Source: Oscillospiraceae bacterium (GTDB lineage Bacteria; Bacillota; Clostridia; Oscillospirales; Ruminococcaceae). From it: a stretch of 42,832 nucleotides of DNA. The stretch lies in assembly GCA_009783695.1 (NCBI GenBank), contig WRCY01000015.1, forward strand, positions 1-42,832, read 5' to 3'. Of this stretch, positions 41,417 through 42,832 are shown one piece after another. Every line of letters starts with the position of its first letter. Positions within the stretch are counted from its first letter, which is position 1. The notes under the pieces are model-generated. The model was not told the origin of the DNA, did not search any database, and saw only the letters and a list, made by a program, of their open reading frames with translations. The translations under genes and the position numbers were made by a program.

Positions 41417-41762
41417 AAATTACGCCCTCTTTTACGGCCGTGCCGCCTGCCCCGACCACAGACATCTCGCCGTCAGCATAAAACGCCCACCAGTAGCCGT
41501 CCAAAACATAATCGGCTCTTACGCCGAGGACGACCGTTACAAACTCCGCGCTATTGGTAAAGCCCGCTTCAAATAAAGCCGGGCCGACAAACGCCTCGGT
41601 TGTCGTGATTTCATGTTCGGTGATGCTGCCGTCAATATCGACGACTTCCAGCACGAACTTCTTTTCCGAGTTATCGGGTTCTTGTCCGTTACAGCCTGCC
41701 ACGCCTGCCGCAATCAGCATGGTCAGGAGCAGCGACAAAATAAAAATTGCACTTCTTTTCAT
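41388..41762 (-). CDS. DUF4430-domain lipoprotein (putative cobalamin binding)
   Basis: 124 residues. The lipoprotein signal ends in VAGC (Cys24). The remainder matches the DUF4430/transcobalamin-like pattern: ITEHEITTTEAFVGPALFEAG, YVLDGYWWAFYADGEMSVVGAGGTAVKEGVIYAFIYT. DUF4430 domains bind or are related to cobalamin carriers (transcobalamin C-terminal domain). It is co-translated with the ECF S-component and sits directly behind a cobalamin riboswitch candidate, so it is probably a surface-bound corrinoid-capture protein. AAGGAG precedes the ATG. Confidence 0.85.
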   Translation of the reverse strand: MKRSAIFILSLLLTMLIAAGVAGCNGQEPDNSEKKFVLEVVDIDGSITEHEITTTEAFVGPALFEAGFTNSAEFVTVVLGVRADYVLDGYWWAFYADGEMSVVGAGGTAVKEGVIYAFIYTEAS

Positions 41763-41849
41763 TTTGTGATTCTCCTTAAATATTTTATTATGTTTGTAAG
41801 GACGAACACTGTTCGTCCGCTGTCGAGCGGCATAGCCGGTTTCGCGGCT

Positions 41850-42000
41850 GTTAACTGCCTTATGGGTAAAGTCTTCCGGCTTAAAGCTATGTGATTTTCA
41901 CCTTCTCAGCTTACGCCAATGGCTTTCGGGGCTTTTGCGGTAAGCCCTATAGAAAATCAAACACTTTTACGGCGGCGAACCCGCGCAGGATTCGTCTTAA
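41850..42000 (-). ncRNA. Probable cobalamin riboswitch
   Basis: On the minus strand: GCCATTG (41923-41917; consensus GCCACTG), a GC-GTAA-GC hairpin, TGAGAAGGTGAAAATCAC, then AGCCGGAAGACTTTACC (41881-41865), which fits the B12-box pattern AGYCRGGARACC. This is the order of the conserved core of cobalamin riboswitches. Several stems (GGACGAAC/GTTCGTCC near 41800-41818, CCGCT/AGCGG) follow before the ribosome-binding site of the DUF4430 gene and could be the expression platform. Repression by cobalamin is the usual outcome (family knowledge). Confidence 0.72.
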
Positions 42001-42058
42001 ATCTTGTTTAACAAAATTCAAGACCCACCTGACTTCCTTTTTCCCGTACTCAAAAGAA

Positions 42059-42087
42059 ATCGTATCATATTTTCGTTGACTTGTCAA
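42059..42087 (-). promoter_or_regulatory. Promoter of the riboswitch-DUF4430-ECF unit
   Basis: TTGACA (42087-42082), 17 bases, TACGAT (42064-42059, four of six -10 bases) on the minus strand. Its -35 box abuts that of the divergent CNNM promoter. Confidence 0.55.
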
Positions 42088-42104
42088 CTGTTTTCGGTTA
42101 TACT
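42076..42104 (+). promoter_or_regulatory. Promoter of the CNNM-type gene
   Basis: TTGACT (42076-42081), 17 bases, TATACT (42099-42104). The predicted start of transcription is at or beside the ATG at 42111, so the mRNA may have no leader. Confidence 0.75.
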
Positions 42105-42110
42105 GTAAGC

Positions 42111-42832
42111 ATGACAAAAGATATTGCTTTGATTACGTCGATGCTCGTGCTTTCCGCTTTCTTTTCGCTGAGCGAAACAGCATTTACGTCTGTGTCGCGG
42201 ATTAAACTGAAGTATAAGGCGGACGGCGGCTCCAAGAAAGCAAAAACCGCTCTCGCCGTGCTTGAAAAGTACGACAAGGCGCTTTCTACGATTCTTATAG
42301 GCAACAACGTGGTGAACATTCTGCTCACCGCGCTTGCGACCGTGCTCATTCTGCGGACGCTGCCGAGCGAAATCGCCGAGCATTACGGCGTTTTAATCAC
42401 TACTGTCAGCGTGACGTTTCTGACGCTTACATTCGGGGACATACTGCCCAAAACCATCGCGCGAATCAAGGCGGAGAGCTTCTGTCTTGCGTTCGGCGGG
42501 TTTTTGCGGATAATTATAATAATACTGACGCCGTTCTCTGCTGTGTTTCTGTTTTTTCAAAAACGATTGACAAATGCCCTCACCAAAGGAAAAGAAAAAG
42601 CCGTCAGCGTGACGGAGCAGGAGCTTATTCATTTCATTGAGGAGATTGAGGACGAGGGGGTTCTTGAGGAGCAGGAATCGAATCTGGTGCAGAGCGCGCT
42701 CAACTTCGACGAAACGACAGCCGGGCAGATTCTCACGCCGCGCGTCAGCATCGTGGCAGTGTCGGTGAATGAAGACATAAACAAGGTTCGCGATGTATTT
42801 TTAAGCGAGGAGTACTCACGGATTCCCGTTTA
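42111..42832 (+). CDS. CNNM/HlyC-CorC-type membrane protein (3' end outside window)
   Basis: 240 codons without a stop to the window edge. The N-terminal CNNM (DUF21) domain is clear: SAFFSLSETAFTSVSRIKLKYKADGG, IGNNVVNILLTALAT, and FLTLTFGDILPKTIARIKAE. The start of the cytoplasmic part follows (SVTEQELIHFIEEIEDEGVLEEQESNLVQSALNFDETTAGQILTPRVSIVAV), which leads to CBS domains. The family exports or senses Mg/Co ions; it was once annotated as hemolysin. There is no Shine-Dalgarno before the ATG. Confidence 0.93.
   Translation, partial: MTKDIALITSMLVLSAFFSLSETAFTSVSRIKLKYKADGGSKKAKTALAVLEKYDKALSTILIGNNVVNILLTALATVLILRTLPSEIAEHYGVLITTVSVTFLTLTFGDILPKTIARIKAESFCLAFGGFLRIIIIILTPFSAVFLFFQKRLTNALTKGKEKAVSVTEQELIHFIEEIEDEGVLEEQESNLVQSALNFDETTAGQILTPRVSIVAVSVNEDINKVRDVFLSEEYSRIPV

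Overview
The window looks like a chromosomal segment of a spore-forming, moderate-G+C Clostridia-type Firmicute, probably an uncultured gut or rumen lineage. The evidence is a SpoIID-like protein, a His-rich CotD-like coat protein, a secG-rnr gene order, a BcrAD/BadFG-DUF2229-HgdB giant protein, many TTGACA-17-TATAAT promoters, and carbohydrate-transport operons of the DUF5696/YIP1/NHL-TPR kind. This placement is inferred from gene content only.

Layout. 1-11911 (minus strand) is one long carbohydrate-uptake locus: a very large solute-binding protein, a MalF/MalG-like permease pair, an NHL-TPR secreted protein, a YIP1 membrane protein, a DUF5696 lipoprotein, and a second permease pair that runs off the left edge. 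No ATPase is seen. A divergent AraC-family regulator (12200-13081) is the likely switch. 13232-17188 holds tRNA-Thr(CGT), a degenerate SipW-like membrane protein that seems to start at AUC, an M23 murein hydrolase and a SpoIID-like protein. 17390-23849 holds two unknown envelope proteins, recG, rsmE, a small acidic membrane protein, a GtrA-like protein and an ArsC/Spx-like protein. 23846-30574 (minus) holds folA, thyA, lysC, a putative zinc peptidase, rnr and secG. 31013-39842 (plus) holds a uridine-kinase-like protein, the giant CoA-dehydratase-activase-like protein, an SPFH protein and a UvrD/PcrA helicase. 39974-42832 holds a small lipoprotein, the coat-like protein, an ECF S-component plus DUF4430 lipoprotein under a probable cobalamin riboswitch, and the start of a CNNM/HlyC-type transporter.

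The most unusual content is non-coding. About 20 copies of a 77-80 bp element lie immediately upstream of 11 unrelated genes on both strands, always oriented towards the gene. Each copy has an A-rich start, a palindromic core (GAAAAC-loop-GTTTTC), outer arms that change in a pairing-compatible way, and a Shine-Dalgarno/start block (GTGAAGAAAGGACTTAATG). Several copies are tandemly amplified (2, 3 or 4 units). In two genes (31013 and 32251) a different 161-bp inverted-repeat element is inserted at the same TTA inside this block, splitting the Shine-Dalgarno from the start codon. Between secG and rnr lies a 348-bp island made of about a dozen back-to-back short hairpins flanked by terminal inverted repeats. 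A further single end of that island lies after pcrA. A third repeat type (ACAAT-rich) sits at gene 3' ends and supplies C-terminal codons to some proteins.

The leader elements, the 161-bp insertions and the hairpin island are read directly from sequence. That they act as RNA regulatory leaders or mobile elements is inference.
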